NCBI RefSeq assembly: GCF_001563265.1
Contig: NZ_CP005083.1
Location: 3,909,001-3,973,000 of the forward strand
From: Sphingobium sp. TKS
GTDB taxonomy: Bacteria; Pseudomonadota; Alphaproteobacteria; Sphingomonadales; Sphingomonadaceae
Direction of reading: 5' to 3'
DNA: 64,000 nucleotides
A program made the translations under genes and the position numbers. The notes beneath the pieces were generated by a model, which worked only from the letters and a program-made list of their open reading frames with translations, searched no databases and was not told the DNA's origin. Below, piece after piece: positions 24,482 through 35,281 of this stretch. Numbering within the stretch: position 1 is the stretch's first letter; each line of letters starts with the position of its first letter.

Positions 24482-26572
24482 ATGGGTTCAAGGCAGAAGC
24501 GGGTCCGGCGAGCCTTGGGTCTGATGATGATGGCGGCCTCCCCCCTCCCCCTGATGGCCCAAACGCCGCCCCCGCCCCAGCAGGAGGAACCGATCCTGCC
24601 CGACAGCGAGTTCGAGGCGCGGCTGCCCAAGACGGGCGAGGCTCCTGCGAACAGCAGCGCGTCCTTGCCGCCGATCGATCAATGGATCGATCAGCAAATG
24701 CCGGGGGCGAGCGCGACGCAGGAACTGCCGCCGGCAGTCGAGCCGCAGGAGGAACGCGAACTGGCGCAGCCGCTGCCGCCGCTCGACAGCGTGCAGGCGC
24801 CGTTGCAAGTCGCGACCGACGCCAACCCCCATGAAAAGACACTGGCGGTGCGTTATGCGGTGACGGTCGAGGGCTTCGGCAAGACGGGGCTGGAAGACGA
24901 GTTCCGCGACTCTTCCGCGCTGATCGACGGCGGCGGCAAGGCCGACACCGCCGCGATGGTCCAGGCCCGCGCCCATGAAGACGAGGCGCTGGCCATCCGG
25001 CTGCTCTATTCGGAGGGCTATTATGACGCGACCGCCCTCGCCTCGCTGGATCAGGCGGGCGATGGTGCGCTGAAGGCCATCGTCTCGGTCACGCCGGGCA
25101 AGCGCTACAGGATCGGGGACATCGTCATCCATGCCGGGCCGACGGTGCCGCCGGACCTGGTCCGCGACAGCCTGCCGCTCCAGACCGGCGACTTCATCGT
25201 CGCGGCGGCGGTCGAGGGCGCGGAGGCCAATGTCGGCGTCAAGCTGCCGGAAAACGGCTATCCCTTCGCCAAGGTCGGGCAGCGCGACATATTGCTCGAT
25301 CCCGCGACAGCGACAGGCGACTATAAGCTGCCGGTGGAGACGGGGCCGCGCGGATCGTTCCGGAGCATCACCACCGCGGGCGAGAAGCAGGCCTTTGGCG
25401 CCGATCATATGAAGGTCATCAGCCGCTTCAAGCCGGGCGAGCTCTATGACAGCCGCAAGGTCGACGATCTGCGCCGGGCGCTTGTGGCCACGGGGCTGTT
25501 TTCGAGCATTTCGATCGATCCCGTGCGCACCAACGAGCCGGGTCCGGACGGCACCGAATATGTCGACCTGAGCGTCACGCAGGAGGCAGGCAAGCCCCGC
25601 ACGCTGGCCGGAGAACTAGGCTATGGCACGGGCCAGGGCTTTCGCGCCGAGGGCACCTGGACCCACCGCAACCTCTTCCCGCCCGAAGGCGCGGTGATCG
25701 CCAGCGTCATTGCGGGCACGCAGGAACAAGGCGCATCGGGCACCTTCCGCCGCTCCAATGCGGGCAAGCGCGACAAGAGCTTCCAGACCGGCATCTCGCT
25801 CAACCATCAGAATTACGACGCCTATGAAGCCTATACGGCGGGTCTCAATATCGGCTGGTCGCGCCAGTCGACGCCGATCTTCCAGAAGCGCTGGACCTAC
25901 AGCTATGGCGCGGAAGTGTTGCTGAGCAACGAACAGGTGGTGGTCGACCCGGCGACGGCGGACAAGGCGCGGCGGACCTATTTCATCGGCGGTCTGCCGG
26001 TGCAGATCGGCTATGACCGCTCCAACGATCTGCTGAACCCGACCAAGGGCTTCCGCGCCAATTTGCGCGGGGAGCCGGAAGGGTCGCTGCATGGCCGCTT
26101 CTCGCCCTATCTGCGCGCGACCTTCGACCTTACCGGCTATTATCCGCTATCCGACAGTCTGGTGATCGCCGGGCGGGCGCGGGTCGGCACGATCAGCGGG
26201 GTGAAGCGCGACGATGTGGCGCCCTCCCGGCGCATCTATGCCGGCGGCGGCGGATCGGTGCGCGGCTATGGCTATCAGGAACTGGGGCCGAAGGACGCGA
26301 ACAACGATCCGATCGGCGGCCGATCCGTCAACGAATTCGCGGTCGAGGGCCGCTACCGCTTCGGGGACTATGGCGTGGTCGCCTTCGTCGATGCGGGTCA
26401 GGTCTATGAAAGCTCCATGCCGCAATTTTCCGACGTTCGTTACGGCGTCGGCATCGGCGGGCGCTTCTATACCAATTTCGGCCCCTTCCGCGCGGACATC
26501 GCCATGCCGGTCAACCGGCAGCCGGGCGAGTCCAAATTCGCGCTCTATATCGGCATCGGGCAGGCATTTTGA
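24482..26572 (+). CDS. tamA: Translocation and assembly module protein TamA (Omp85 family)
   Basis: An outer-membrane beta-barrel protein of the Omp85 family that works with TamB in inserting or exporting outer-membrane proteins. The 696-residue product has a signal peptide (RRALGLMMMAASPLPLMAQ), a Pro/Gln-rich spacer, POTRA domains (about residues 120-390), and a barrel with the family motifs GGGGSVRGYGYQELGP (about 590) and FGPFRADIAMPVNR near the end. ATG 24482 is chosen because the longer frame would bury the signal peptide. BamA is excluded by the coupled tamB gene and the low POTRA number. Confidence 0.9.
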   Translation: MGSRQKRVRRALGLMMMAASPLPLMAQTPPPPQQEEPILPDSEFEARLPKTGEAPANSSASLPPIDQWIDQQMPGASATQELPPAVEPQEERELAQPLPPLDSVQAPLQVATDANPHEKTLAVRYAVTVEGFGKTGLEDEFRDSSALIDGGGKADTAAMVQARAHEDEALAIRLLYSEGYYDATALASLDQAGDGALKAIVSVTPGKRYRIGDIVIHAGPTVPPDLVRDSLPLQTGDFIVAAAVEGAEANVGVKLPENGYPFAKVGQRDILLDPATATGDYKLPVETGPRGSFRSITTAGEKQAFGADHMKVISRFKPGELYDSRKVDDLRRALVATGLFSSISIDPVRTNEPGPDGTEYVDLSVTQEAGKPRTLAGELGYGTGQGFRAEGTWTHRNLFPPEGAVIASVIAGTQEQGASGTFRRSNAGKRDKSFQTGISLNHQNYDAYEAYTAGLNIGWSRQSTPIFQKRWTYSYGAEVLLSNEQVVVDPATADKARRTYFIGGLPVQIGYDRSNDLLNPTKGFRANLRGEPEGSLHGRFSPYLRATFDLTGYYPLSDSLVIAGRARVGTISGVKRDDVAPSRRIYAGGGGSVRGYGYQELGPKDANNDPIGGRSVNEFAVEGRYRFGDYGVVAFVDAGQVYESSMPQFSDVRYGVGIGGRFYTNFGPFRADIAMPVNRQPGESKFALYIGIGQAF

Positions 26573-29500
26573 TGGTGGATCAGACCCCTCCCACCGAAAC
26601 GATCATCATTCGCGAGAAGCGGCCGCTCTGGCAGAAGATCGCGCTGGGCGCGGTCGGCCTTGTCATCGCGCTGGTGGTTTTGGCCGCCGGGCTGCTGCTG
26701 TTCCTCAACACCCAGCCGGGCAAGACATTCCTGATCCGCCAGATCGCCGCGCTCAAGCTGGAATCGGGCATGGCGATCGAGGTCGGCCGGATCGACGGGT
26801 CGATCTATGACGACATGACGATCCGCAATCTGGTGCTGCGCGATCCCAAGGGCATCTTCGCGGTCAGCCCGGAAGTGCATGTGGTGTGGAACCCCTTCCG
26901 CTACATCAACAACCATATTTCGGTGCGGCTGCTGGAAAGCCCGATGGTGGTGCTGGCGCGTAGCCCGCAGTTCAACGTCACCAGGACCGATCCCAATGCC
27001 CCGATCCTGCCCGACCTCGACATCGACGTCGACCGGCTGAAGATCGCCCGTTTCCTCGTCGCCAAGCCCGTCATCGGCCAGAAGCGCGAGATCGCCATCG
27101 ACGGCGTCACGCATATCGCGGACGGCCGGGCGATCCTGTCGGCCAATGCGGTGGTGGACAGCGGCGACCGTTTGGCTGCAAGCTTGGACGCCGTGCCCGC
27201 ACAGAACCGCCTTGCCATGAAGGGTAGGCTGACCGCGCCCAAGGGCGGCGTGATCGCGGCAATGAGCGGCCTGACTGACGGCTTCACCGCGACATTGGAC
27301 GGCAAGGGGACATGGCAGGCGTGGAACGGACTGCTGGTCGCGACCTCGGGCAAGGGAGAGTTGGCGAAGATCGCGCTCGCGGCCCGGGACGGCAATTTCA
27401 CAGCAAAGGGACCAGTGCGCCCCGGGCTGGTCTTTGCCGGGACGGTCGACCGGCTGACCACCCCAGCATTGGACGTCGATCTGTTCGCCGGCCTCAACGA
27501 GCGGCGGGTGAACCTCAAGGGATCGCTGAAATCTCCCGCTCTTTCCGCCACGGCGCAAGGTCTGGTCGACCTCGGCAAGAGCCGGTTCAGCGCGCTCAAG
27601 ATCGATGCCGCGCTACTCACCCCCGGCGCGATCATGGAAAAGGTGAAGGGCCGCGACGTGCGCGCCTCCGTGATCCTTGACGGGCCGATGGCGACGCCCT
27701 TCATCGACTATGACATCACGGCGAAGCAACTCGCCTTCGACGCCACCGGCATCGAAAATCTGAAAGCCAGCGGGCGCGCGGTGATCGATGCCGACCGCAT
27801 CCGCATTCCCGTGAGCGCCACCGCCAACCGCGTCACCGGCCTCAATGCGGCGGCGGGCGGCCTGTTGCACGATCTGCGGGTGAAGGGCGATTTCGCTTAT
27901 GCCGCGGGCAAGCTGATCAGCGACAATCTGAAGATCGACAGCGACCGGGTGGACGCCACCGCCATCGTGCTGGCCGATCTCGACAACGCCATTTATCGCG
28001 GCGCGCTCAAGGGCCGGGTGAACGACTACAAGATCGATGGCGTCGGCATCGTCAATCTCAACACCGATGTGCATCTGGTGCCGGGGCCGAGGGGTGGCTT
28101 CGGTCTGGATGGCAGGTTCGGCGTCCGCACCGCGCGGTGGGAGAATGCCTCGGTCCGCGATTTCCTGGGCGGCAATGCCGTGATGTCGGGGCGCATCGGC
28201 ATGACGCCGGAGGGCAAGTTCACGCTCGCCGGGCTGAAAGGCGCGGCACCCAATTTCCAGGTCCATTCCGGGTCCGGCAGCTATGATACGGACGGCGCGA
28301 TCAGCTTCGACGCCAAGGCTTCGTCCCGCCAATATGGTCCGTTGGCGTTAACCGTGCGCGGCACGATGGAACGACCGCAGGCGGTGCTGCGCGCTGCCCG
28401 GCCCAATATCGGCGTGCAGTTGCATGACGTGGTCGCGAAGCTGCATGGAGAGGCGGCAGGCTATCGGCTCGAAACCATCGGCGGGTCGCCCTATGGACCC
28501 TTTTTCGCCAATGTACTGATCCGCACCGCGAAAGGCCCGCTGATCGTCGACATCACCAGGGCGCGTTTCGCCGGGGTCGACATGAACGGTCGCGTGCAGC
28601 AAAGCCCGGCTGGTTCCTTTACCGGCCAGCTTGCCATGAATGGCTCCGGGATCAGCGGCGCGGTGAAGTTGATGGCAGTGGGTAAGGCGCAGGGCGCGCA
28701 GCTCAATGCCATCGCGAGCAATGCGAAGCTGCCGGGCGAAGCCGATGTGGCGATCGGCCGCGCGCTGATCGCGGCGAATATGGTGCTGGCCGACCAGCCT
28801 CAGATCACCGCCGACGTACAGATGGCGAACGCCGCCTATGGCGGTTATGTCGTGCGCAAGGCGCGTGGGCGGATCGACTATCGGGGCGGGCGCGGCCGGG
28901 CGCAGCTCGTCGCGGATGGATCGACGGGCGCGCCCTTCTCCATTGCGATGAACGCCGCGCTGCGGCCAACCCTCTATGCCATCGCACTGGAGGGCCGGGC
29001 GAGCAACATCCCCTTCCGCTTCGCCACGCCCGCCATCATCCGTATCGAACGCGGGGGCTATCGCCTCGAACCCGCGACCTTGGTGCTGCCGCAGGGCCGC
29101 GTGGACCTCGCAGGCCGCTTCGGCCAGCAGACGGCAATGCAGGCGCGCTTCAAGGATTTCGACCTGGCCATCGTCAATATGGCGACGCCGGGCCTGGGCG
29201 TCAGCGGCAAGGCCACCGGCACGTTGGACTTCGCGCAAAATGGATATGCTTTCCCGACCGCAACCACCCGCCTTGCGATCAGCGATTTCCGCCGCTCCAG
29301 CCTGACCGCCGTGTCCGATCCGGTATCAATGGCGATCGAGGGCAAGCTGTCCAGCGCGGGCGGCGACATGCGCGGTCTCATCCGGCGCGGCAATGCGACG
29401 CTGGGCCGCTTCGTCGCGACGCTCGCCCCACCGGGACCGGGGGCGAACTGGAGCGAACAACTGCAGTCCGCGCCGCTGGGCGGCGGCATCCGCTATGCCG

Positions 29501-30774
29501 GACCGGCCGATGTACTTTTTTCCTTCGCCGGGCTGGCGGATCAGCAATTGACGGGGCCGATTGCGGTCGCGGCGGATTTCGGCGGGCGGCTGACCGCGCC
29601 GCGCCTCAATGGCCTGGTCCGCGCCAATGCGCTGACTTATGAGAATGAGAGCTTCGGCACCCGGGTCACGCAGCTGCGGCTCGATGGGCGGTTCACCAAC
29701 GACCGGCTCGACCTGCGCGACTTTTCCGGGCGTGCGGGGGACGGGACCGTACAGGCAAGCGGCACTGTAGGGCTGGCGGCGGAAAGCCGCTATCCGATGG
29801 ACATAGCGGTGAAGCTGAACCGTGCGCGACTGGCGCGCAGCGAGGCGATCACCAGCGTCGTCAGCGGCACGCTCAACATCAGCAACAGCGCGGCCAATGG
29901 CGGCCTGATCAAGGGCGACCTGTCGCTCCCGGAAACTCGCTATCGCGTCGCCAGGCAGGGCGGCACCGATATACGCCAATTGACCGGCGTCCGGCGCAAG
30001 GGCGAAGGCTCCGAGCTGCTCGACCAGCGCCTCGCCGCGCGGCAGGCAGCGGCCAAGCCGACGCCATGGAAACTCGATGTCCGCCTGCGCGCCGATAACG
30101 AAATCTATGTGACCGGCATGGGACTCGATTCCGAATGGAAGACGGACATGCGCATCACCGGCACCGCCACCGATCCTCGCCTGATCGGAAAGATCGAGGT
30201 GATCCGGGGCCGCTACAGCTTCTCCGGCCACCAGTTCGATCTGGAACAGGGCGTCATCAGCTTCAACGGCCCGATGATGAACCCCACGCTGGCGATCCGC
30301 GCCGAAACCCGGATCGACGATGTGACGGCGGGGATCGCGGTCGGCGGCACGGCGCAGCGGCCGGACATCGCCTTCGTATCCACCCCGACGCTGCCGCAGG
30401 ACGAAATATTGGCGCGCATCTTGTTCGGGGACAATGTGGCGAACCTCTCCGCCACGCAGGCGATCCAGTTGGCGGCGGCGCTCAACGGCCTGCGCGGGGG
30501 CGGCGGCGGCCTTAATCCGATGGGCAAGCTGCAAAACGCCTCAGGCGTCGACCGCATCGGCATCGTCGGCGGCGACGAAGCGACCGGGCGCGGAACGTCG
30601 CTCTCGGTCGGCCAGCATATTTCCAACAATATCTATGTGGAGGTGATCACCGACCCCAAGGGTTTCACCGCCACGCAGCTTGAAATCTCCCTGTCCAAGA
30701 CGCTCAGCCTGTTGTCGAAGACCGGCACCAATGCAGGGTCGTCGGCCAACCTGCGCTATTCGAAGGATTATTAA
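26572..30774 (+). CDS. tamB: Translocation and assembly module protein TamB
   Basis: A very long (1,400 residues) inner-membrane-anchored protein that bridges the periplasm to TamA and is thought to carry lipids or outer-membrane proteins. It has an N-terminal anchor helix (IALGAVGLVIALVVLAAGLL, about residues 23-42), a long repetitive beta-rich body, and the conserved C-terminal DUF490 domain, including GRYSFSGHQFDLEQGVISF, LPQDEILARILFG and the terminal LLSKTGTNAGSSANLRYSKD. The ATG overlaps the tamA stop by one base (TGATG). Confidence 0.94.
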   Translation: MVDQTPPTETIIIREKRPLWQKIALGAVGLVIALVVLAAGLLLFLNTQPGKTFLIRQIAALKLESGMAIEVGRIDGSIYDDMTIRNLVLRDPKGIFAVSPEVHVVWNPFRYINNHISVRLLESPMVVLARSPQFNVTRTDPNAPILPDLDIDVDRLKIARFLVAKPVIGQKREIAIDGVTHIADGRAILSANAVVDSGDRLAASLDAVPAQNRLAMKGRLTAPKGGVIAAMSGLTDGFTATLDGKGTWQAWNGLLVATSGKGELAKIALAARDGNFTAKGPVRPGLVFAGTVDRLTTPALDVDLFAGLNERRVNLKGSLKSPALSATAQGLVDLGKSRFSALKIDAALLTPGAIMEKVKGRDVRASVILDGPMATPFIDYDITAKQLAFDATGIENLKASGRAVIDADRIRIPVSATANRVTGLNAAAGGLLHDLRVKGDFAYAAGKLISDNLKIDSDRVDATAIVLADLDNAIYRGALKGRVNDYKIDGVGIVNLNTDVHLVPGPRGGFGLDGRFGVRTARWENASVRDFLGGNAVMSGRIGMTPEGKFTLAGLKGAAPNFQVHSGSGSYDTDGAISFDAKASSRQYGPLALTVRGTMERPQAVLRAARPNIGVQLHDVVAKLHGEAAGYRLETIGGSPYGPFFANVLIRTAKGPLIVDITRARFAGVDMNGRVQQSPAGSFTGQLAMNGSGISGAVKLMAVGKAQGAQLNAIASNAKLPGEADVAIGRALIAANMVLADQPQITADVQMANAAYGGYVVRKARGRIDYRGGRGRAQLVADGSTGAPFSIAMNAALRPTLYAIALEGRASNIPFRFATPAIIRIERGGYRLEPATLVLPQGRVDLAGRFGQQTAMQARFKDFDLAIVNMATPGLGVSGKATGTLDFAQNGYAFPTATTRLAISDFRRSSLTAVSDPVSMAIEGKLSSAGGDMRGLIRRGNATLGRFVATLAPPGPGANWSEQLQSAPLGGGIRYAGPADVLFSFAGLADQQLTGPIAVAADFGGRLTAPRLNGLVRANALTYENESFGTRVTQLRLDGRFTNDRLDLRDFSGRAGDGTVQASGTVGLAAESRYPMDIAVKLNRARLARSEAITSVVSGTLNISNSAANGGLIKGDLSLPETRYRVARQGGTDIRQLTGVRRKGEGSELLDQRLAARQAAAKPTPWKLDVRLRADNEIYVTGMGLDSEWKTDMRITGTATDPRLIGKIEVIRGRYSFSGHQFDLEQGVISFNGPMMNPTLAIRAETRIDDVTAGIAVGGTAQRPDIAFVSTPTLPQDEILARILFGDNVANLSATQAIQLAAALNGLRGGGGGLNPMGKLQNASGVDRIGIVGGDEATGRGTSLSVGQHISNNIYVEVITDPKGFTATQLEISLSKTLSLLSKTGTNAGSSANLRYSKDY

Positions 30775-31070
30775 GCCCGTTCGGCGGTAGCGGGCGATGG
30801 GATCAAAATTGACCGTCGGCCTTAAAAAAATCGAGCAGCTTTGGGTGGAAGGCGGACATTAGCCCCTCCCCTTCAGGGGAGGGGTTGGGGTGGGGGAGTG
30901 CCCCATAGGCTGAGTCTGCGCGTGGGGCACGCCCCCACCCCTCGATCTCCTCCCCTGAAGGGGAGGGGAAGACTCCGCGTCCGCAATTGGCCAATCCCAG
31001 TCATTATATTCTCTGCCACCGTATCGCCTCGATGCCACCAGCGAATGTCTGGCGCATATATCCCTACGGT
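30775..31070. other. Intergenic stretch holding a palindromic repeat
   Basis: Together with the terminator that follows, this fills the 408 bases between the convergent tamB and recA genes. No gene is supported. The only structure seen is the large inverted repeat at 30863-30968. Confidence 0.6.
30863..30968. repeat. Large inverted repeat (REP/IR-type element)
   Basis: Arm 30863-30882 (CCCCTCCCCTTCAGGGGAGG) is exactly complementary to 30949-30968. The next 18 bases inwards (GTGGGGGAGTGCCCCAT) pair almost perfectly with 30922-30939. Elements of this sequence type are scattered in sphingomonad intergenic regions (general knowledge). It would form a long hairpin in RNA downstream of tamB. Confidence 0.75.
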
Positions 31071-31107
31071 AAAAGGCCCGCTGCGCCAGTCGCGCAGCGG
31101 GCCTTTT
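31071..31107. terminator. Bidirectional rho-independent terminator (tamB / recA)
   Basis: A perfect 15-base stem (AAAAGGCCCGCTGCG at 31071-31085 with 31093-31107) around a 7-base loop, with A and T runs at the outer ends. It sits between convergent tamB and recA and should end transcription from both sides. Confidence 0.88.
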
Positions 31108-31182
31108 CAGTGCGTGAAGCGACAGGCGGGCAGTATCGCGCCAAGGCTCTCCGGTTGATCTGGCCGGAAAGCCTGTCAGCGC

Positions 31183-32256
31183 TTATTCGCCATCATCCTC
31201 CGCTTCGGGTCCGGCCATCATCCCTTCAGCCACTTCCTCGGTCTTGCCGCGGATCGCCTTTTCAAGGCGTTCCGCCATCTCAGGATGTTCTTTCAGAAAG
31301 GTTTTCGCATTCTCGCGACCCTGGCCGATACGAACCGAGTCATAGGAGAACCAGGCGCCCGATTTCTCGACCAGACCCGCTTTCACGCCAATGTCGAGCA
31401 GTTCCCCGATCTTGGACACGCCCTCGCCATACATGATGTCGAATTCGACCTGCTTGAACGGCGGGGCCACCTTGTTCTTGACCACCTTCACCCGGGTCGC
31501 GTTGCCGACAATGTCTTCGCGGTCCTTGATCTGGCCCGTGCGGCGGATGTCGAGACGCACCGAGGCATAGAATTTGAGCGCATTGCCACCGGTCGTTGTT
31601 TCGGGGTTCCCGTACATGACGCCGATCTTCATGCGGACCTGGTTGATGAAGATCACCAAGCAGCGCGAGCGCGAGATGGAGCCGGTCAGCTTGCGCAGCG
31701 CCTGGCTCATCAGGCGGGCCTGAAGGCCGACATGGCTGTCGCCCATTTCGCCCTCGATTTCCGCACGCGGCACCAGCGCGGCGACCGAATCGATCACCAG
31801 CACGTCGATCGCATTCGATCGCACCAGCGTGTCGACGATCTCCAGCGCCTGTTCGCCGGTGTCGGGCTGCGACACGATCAGTTCGTCGATGTCGACGCCC
31901 AGCTTCTTGGCATAGCCGGGGTCGAGCGCATGTTCCGCGTCCACGAAAGCCGCGGTGCCGCCGGCCTTCTGCGCTTCGGCAATGGCATGCAATGCCAGCG
32001 TGGTCTTGCCCGAGCTTTCCGGGCCATAGATTTCCACGATGCGCCCGCGCGGCAGGCCGCCAATGCCAAGCGCGATGTCCAGTCCCAACGATCCGGTCGA
32101 GATCGCCTCGATCTCGATCTTCTCGCGGCTGCCCAGCTTCATCGCAGAGCCCTTGCCAAAGGCACGGTCGATCTGGGAAAGGGCCGCTTCCAATGCTTTC
32201 TGTCTGTCCATTGTCCCTGTCTTCTTGGAATCGATGAGTGAGAGCATTGCTGTCAT
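31183..32256 (-). CDS. recA: Recombinase RecA
   Basis: RecA drives homologous recombination and the SOS response. The 357-residue product has Walker [15 protein letters not shown], the [20 protein letters not shown] loop 1 region, [20 protein letters not shown] loop 2, and [18 protein letters not shown] 32256 has AGGGGA eight bases upstream. An SOS-box-like site lies 76 bases before the start. It ends at the convergent terminator shared with tamB. Confidence 0.98.
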   Translation of the reverse strand: MTAMLSLIDSKKTGTMDRQKALEAALSQIDRAFGKGSAMKLGSREKIEIEAISTGSLGLDIALGIGGLPRGRIVEIYGPESSGKTTLALHAIAEAQKAGGTAAFVDAEHALDPGYAKKLGVDIDELIVSQPDTGEQALEIVDTLVRSNAIDVLVIDSVAALVPRAEIEGEMGDSHVGLQARLMSQALRKLTGSISRSRCLVIFINQVRMKIGVMYGNPETTTGGNALKFYASVRLDIRRTGQIKDREDIVGNATRVKVVKNKVAPPFKQVEFDIMYGEGVSKIGELLDIGVKAGLVEKSGAWFSYDSVRIGQGRENAKTFLKEHPEMAERLEKAIRGKTEEVAEGMMAGPEAEDDGE

Positions 32257-32331
32257 CGGCCTATCCCCTGTCAAGCGGAACACGCCGATTTAAGTGGCGC
32301 GTGGCCACCATGTATCCTGTTTGTTCTTATG

Positions 32332-32346
32332 GAACAAGAGGGGAAC
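32332..32346 (-). promoter_or_regulatory. LexA (SOS) box upstream of recA
   Basis: On the recA strand this reads GTTCCCCTCTTGTTC, the GTTC-N7-GTTC pattern bound by LexA in alphaproteobacteria. It lies 76-90 bases upstream of the recA ATG, where a promoter operator would be. Confidence 0.8.
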
Positions 32347-32358
32347 GAAAATTTCCCT

Positions 32359-32715
32359 TTATATTCCCAGCGCCTTGTTCAGCGCGCGTTCGACCGCGCC
32401 GATGGTGAAGGGCTTGGCCAATGTCGGCCGGTCCGCATGGCCGGTCGGCAGATCGTCCGCCATGCCCCCCGTCGCAAAGACGAAGGGTATGCCGCTCTGC
32501 GCCAATATGTCCGCCACCGGCCAGCTTTTCTCACCATGCAGGTTGCAGTCGAGCAGCGCCGCGTCGAAGCCGCCCTCACGCGCCTTGACGCAAGCCTCAT
32601 CGACCGATTCGGCAATGGCATGCAGCCGGTAGCCGAGCGTGTCGAGATAATCCTCCAGCATCATGCCGATCATTGCTTCATCCTCGACGATCAGGATGGT
32701 CTTGCCGTCAGACAT
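32359..32715 (-). CDS. Single-domain response regulator
   Basis: A 118-residue receiver domain with no output domain: acidic pair in ILIVEDEAMIG, phospho-acceptor Asp in AALLDCNLHG (about residue 55), Thr/Ser in FVFATGG, and Lys in LAKPFTIGA. Single-domain receivers of this type (resembling the DivK/CpdR style) relay phosphate or bind partners. It lies between recA and cckA on the same strand. A link to the CckA kinase is possible from position only. Confidence 0.85.
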   Translation of the reverse strand: MSDGKTILIVEDEAMIGMMLEDYLDTLGYRLHAIAESVDEACVKAREGGFDAALLDCNLHGEKSWPVADILAQSGIPFVFATGGMADDLPTGHADRPTLAKPFTIGAVERALNKALGI

Positions 32716-32806
32716 GCTTGCGGTCCCCAATATTGCCCATCGCTGCCCCAAACGCGATTTCCGACCAGCATAATTCCCCGGCTGCGCAGAAGTTCATTCT
32801 CCAAAC

Positions 32807-35254
32807 TCACTCCGGCGCCGGCCGCATCGCCAGTGCATCCCGCGCCGCTTCCGCCAACTGGCTGACGGAAAAGGGTTTTGGCAGGAAGGCCACATTGGCG
32901 ATATCGATCGATTTACGCAACTGTTCCTCGGCATAGCCGGACATGAACAGCACCGGCAGGTCGGGATGGCTGGCCCTGGCCCGCGCCACCATGGACGGGC
33001 CGTCCATATTGGGCATCACCACGTCGGAAATGAGCAGGTCGATCTTTTCATCGCCGCCCAAGACTTCCAGCCCCTGTTCGCCGTCATTGGCGGTCAGCAC
33101 CTTATAGCCCTGCCGCGTCAGCGCGCGTTCGGCAACGGCGCGCACCATATCCTCGTCCTCCACCAGCAGCACCGTGCCGGTGCCCCAGGTTTCGCTGCGG
33201 CGGACCGGCGCCTTGGGCTGGGCGGCCTGATCGGCATCGGCGCCCTGATAGACCGGCAGGTAGATGACGAAGCTCGCCCCGCGCCCCAGCTCGGACTCCG
33301 CGAAGATGAACCCGCCCGACTGCTTGACGATGCCGTAGACGGTGGAAAGGCCCAGACCGGTCCCCTTCCCCAATTCCTTGGTGGTGAAGAAGGGCTCGAA
33401 AATCTTCGAGAGAATATCGGGCGGAATGCCGAGGCCAGTGTCGGACACCCGCACCGCCGTATAATCGGCAGGCGGCAATATGTCCGATCGCATCTCCCGC
33501 ACTTTGGCGGCGGGCACGGCATAGGTCTGGATATTGAGCGTGCCGCCTTCCGGCATGGCGTCGCGCGCATTGACCGCCAGGTTGACGATCACCTGCTCCA
33601 ATTGGCCAGGGTCGGCACGCACCGCGCCCAGATTGCGGCCATGGGTGACTTCCAGCTTCACGCTCTCGCCCAGCAGGCGCTTCAGCAGATTGGAGACGTC
33701 CGCGACGATATCGGGCAATTGCAATATCTGCGGCCGCAACGTCTGCTGGCGCGAGAAGGCCAGCAACTGCCGCGTCAGCCCCGCCGCGCGGTTGCTGTTC
33801 GACTTGATCTGCTGGATGTCGTCATAGTCGCTGTCGCCCGGCGTATGACGCATCAGCATCAGGTCGCAATGGCCGATGATCGCGGTCAGGATATTGTTGA
33901 AGTCATGCGCCACGCCGCCCGCGAGCTGGCCGATCGCCTGCATCTTGGTCGCCTGCGCCACCTGCCGCTTGAGCTTGCTTTCCTCGCTATTGTCCTTGAG
34001 GGACAGCAGCACCGCCGCCTCGCCCAAGCCCCGCACACCGGCAAGGCTGAGCGCGATCGGCTCGTCGGGCTGGCTGCGCATGCGCACGGCGACGTCGCCC
34101 GACATTTGCGGTCCGACCGCAAAGCGCCGCACCGCATCGGCCACCGCCGCCTGATCCTCCCGCACCACCAGATCGCCAGGATAGCTCGGCTTTTCCTCGA
34201 CCTTGAGGCCCGCCGCCCGCGAAAAGGCCTTGTTCATGAACAAAACCCGTCCGTCGCGATCCGCCATGGCCAGACCGAAAGGCAGCAAGGACAGCAGGGT
34301 TTCGATATAGGAAAGCGCTGATGTCCCACCCGCATTGCCCGCCGGCTCGTCGATCAGCAGCAGCAGCATCGGCCCGTCCTGCGCGCCCGATTGCGCGCCG
34401 GCGGGCTGGGTGGCGCGCTTTAGCGGCACCTGCAACAGCCGCAGCGGAATGCCGCCCGATTCCTCCCGCGCCAGGAACAACCGCGCCTTGTCGTCCACCC
34501 GCATATGCGCGGCGAAATCGCGGCCGGTGATATTCGCATCGATCCGCCCGGCGGCGCGCAGCAGGAAAGCGCCATTGGCCGCCCGGATGCGCCCTTCGCC
34601 GCCGATCATCACCGCCATGATGCCCGCCTCGCCCAATTGCCGCCCGGCTTCCCCGGTCAGCAGGCGATGCACGTCATCCAGCGCGCTCGGCTGGCGCACC
34701 GGGGAAAAGCGCCACAGCAGATAATCTTCCGACCGGCCGGTGCGGCCAATGAAGGCGTCCAGACGCAGCGCGCCCTGAACGATCCCCTCGACCCGCGCTT
34801 CGCCATCGCGCCAGGCGGCGCGGGCGGCATTGCCCAGATTGTCGGACAGGGCAGCATCGCTGGTGATATGCGGCGGCGCGGGAAATCCGGGGAACCACTC
34901 CCCGAACAGATCGCTGGCGCAGACCAGCCGCCCGGCGCGGTCAGTGACGGCGATCGCCATGTTGGACGCATCCGCCGCAGCCCGCGCCACCGTCCAGTCG
35001 GGCACGGCCTCGCCCACCGCCACTTCCTGCGGATGGAGCTTGCGATACCAGCTCAGTAGCGCCGCCCCGGCCAGCACCGCCGCGCCGAAACCGGCGCCCA
35101 GCGCCCAGTTCCCGGCGGCATAGACGACCAGCCCCGCCGAAATCAGCGCCAGCAGGATCAGCAGAGGCAGGATCAGAGGCGACGGCCGGTCAGCCGCCCA
35201 AGCGTCTCCATCCCTGATCACACGCGCGGACACGGCCCGGCTATCCCCCTGCAT
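32807..35254 (-). CDS. cckA: Hybrid sensor kinase CckA
   Basis: CckA controls the CtrA phosphorelay in alphaproteobacteria. The 815-residue protein has two membrane helices (about residues 26-70), PAS-like domains (one including [20 protein letters not shown]), a histidine kinase core with the H-box [19 protein letters not shown] (His about 451), N box [14 protein letters not shown], the [20 protein letters not shown] segment, and a C-terminal receiver with Asp in [12 protein letters not shown] (about 747) and a Lys in FLPKPFSV. The domain order matches CckA. Confidence 0.9.
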   Translation of the reverse strand: MQGDSRAVSARVIRDGDAWAADRPSPLILPLLILLALISAGLVVYAAGNWALGAGFGAAVLAGAALLSWYRKLHPQEVAVGEAVPDWTVARAAADASNMAIAVTDRAGRLVCASDLFGEWFPGFPAPPHITSDAALSDNLGNAARAAWRDGEARVEGIVQGALRLDAFIGRTGRSEDYLLWRFSPVRQPSALDDVHRLLTGEAGRQLGEAGIMAVMIGGEGRIRAANGAFLLRAAGRIDANITGRDFAAHMRVDDKARLFLAREESGGIPLRLLQVPLKRATQPAGAQSGAQDGPMLLLLIDEPAGNAGGTSALSYIETLLSLLPFGLAMADRDGRVLFMNKAFSRAAGLKVEEKPSYPGDLVVREDQAAVADAVRRFAVGPQMSGDVAVRMRSQPDEPIALSLAGVRGLGEAAVLLSLKDNSEESKLKRQVAQATKMQAIGQLAGGVAHDFNNILTAIIGHCDLMLMRHTPGDSDYDDIQQIKSNSNRAAGLTRQLLAFSRQQTLRPQILQLPDIVADVSNLLKRLLGESVKLEVTHGRNLGAVRADPGQLEQVIVNLAVNARDAMPEGGTLNIQTYAVPAAKVREMRSDILPPADYTAVRVSDTGLGIPPDILSKIFEPFFTTKELGKGTGLGLSTVYGIVKQSGGFIFAESELGRGASFVIYLPVYQGADADQAAQPKAPVRRSETWGTGTVLLVEDEDMVRAVAERALTRQGYKVLTANDGEQGLEVLGGDEKIDLLISDVVMPNMDGPSMVARARASHPDLPVLFMSGYAEEQLRKSIDIANVAFLPKPFSVSQLAEAARDALAMRPAPE

Positions 35255-35281
35255 TCACAATGGACTTGCCGCCCCTGCCCG

